DNA of 6,811 bases, from contig JAAYHP010000137.1 of the NCBI GenBank assembly GCA_012735355.1, positions 1 through 6,811 of the forward strand, written 5' to 3'. The stretch's first letter is position 1. Every line of letters starts with the position of its first letter. Source of the stretch: Lysinibacillus sp. (lineage in GTDB: Bacteria > Bacillota > Bacilli > Bacillales_A > Planococcaceae). The notes beneath the pieces are model-generated. The model was not told where the DNA came from, did not search any database, and saw nothing but the letters and a program-made list of their open reading frames with translations. A program made the translations under genes and the position numbers. Shown here piece by piece: positions 6,680 through 6,811 of the stretch.

Positions 6680-6811
6680 AAAGAGGTAATATCAAAGAGG
6701 TTGGGACATATAGCTAATTTAATTAAGAATCAGTGAAGAAGCATAGTAAAAAAATGATATGCAATCGAAAATTGATTGGAGTGACGGGGCGACTCCAACG
6801 GGAACAGCCCG
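6680..6811 (+). repeat. Intergenic repeat element, left end only
   Basis: Non-coding tail after the transporter gene. AAAGAGGT occurs twice (6680-6687 and 6694-6701), 14 bases apart. The second copy leads into GGTTGGGACATA (6699-6710). From 6771 the text becomes GC-rich and reads like the ATTGATTGGAG...GCGACTCC...CGGGAACAGC repeat that I recall between genes of many Bacillaceae. The element runs off the window, so its right end and any terminator for the transporter gene are not visible. No T-run terminator was found in 6677-6811. Confidence 0.5.
6776..6811 (+). repeat. Two adjacent hairpins at the right edge
   Basis: TTGGAGT (6776-6782) pairs perfectly with ACTCCAA (6792-6798) around a 9-base loop. 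Immediately after, CGGG (6799-6802) pairs with CCCG (6808-6811) around AACAG. Further pairing may lie beyond the window. No T-run follows within view, so this is not called a terminator. Confidence 0.5.

Overview
This is a chromosomal stretch from a low-GC, Gram-positive, endospore-former-type bacterium, most likely Bacillaceae or Caryophanaceae/Planococcaceae. The evidence is AT-rich intergenic DNA, strong AGGAGG-type ribosome sites, a TTG start, protein sequences that read closely like Bacillus PycA and RocD, and, at the right edge, a repeat that looks like the family carried in many Bacillaceae genomes. The genus cannot be fixed from this window. No phage, plasmid, insertion sequence, CRISPR or RNA gene was seen.

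Layout, left to right: (1) The last 442 codons of pyruvate carboxylase (pycA, +), covering the end of the carboxyltransferase domain, the tetramerisation region and the biotin carrier domain; the gene begins outside the window. (2) A short convergent gap with an 18-bp perfect hairpin that can terminate transcription from both sides. (3) rocD (-), a complete ornithine aminotransferase. (4) A 151-bp AT-rich gap, then a TetR-family regulator (-). (5) An intergenic region of about 205 bp with two divergent promoter candidates that interlock over one palindrome. (6) A large RND/MMPL-family membrane transporter (+), best started at a TTG codon at 3569, with 12 predicted membrane segments and a roughly 480-residue external loop built of heptad repeats. 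(7) A non-coding tail with a TGGGACA box and the start of a structured GC-rich repeat that runs off the window.

Functionally there are two parts. PycA (oxaloacetate supply) and RocD (ornithine to glutamate-5-semialdehyde) are central metabolism and merely face each other. The tetR-mmpL pair is a self-contained regulator-plus-exporter cassette, arranged like Staphylococcus aureus farR-farE, in which a TetR repressor controls a divergent MMPL exporter for toxic fatty acids. The substrate here is not shown by the sequence. The points most worth following up are the interlocked promoter/operator, the tandem 84-bp units in the transporter loop, and the truncated repeat at the right edge. Nothing in the window clearly amounts to an undescribed system.
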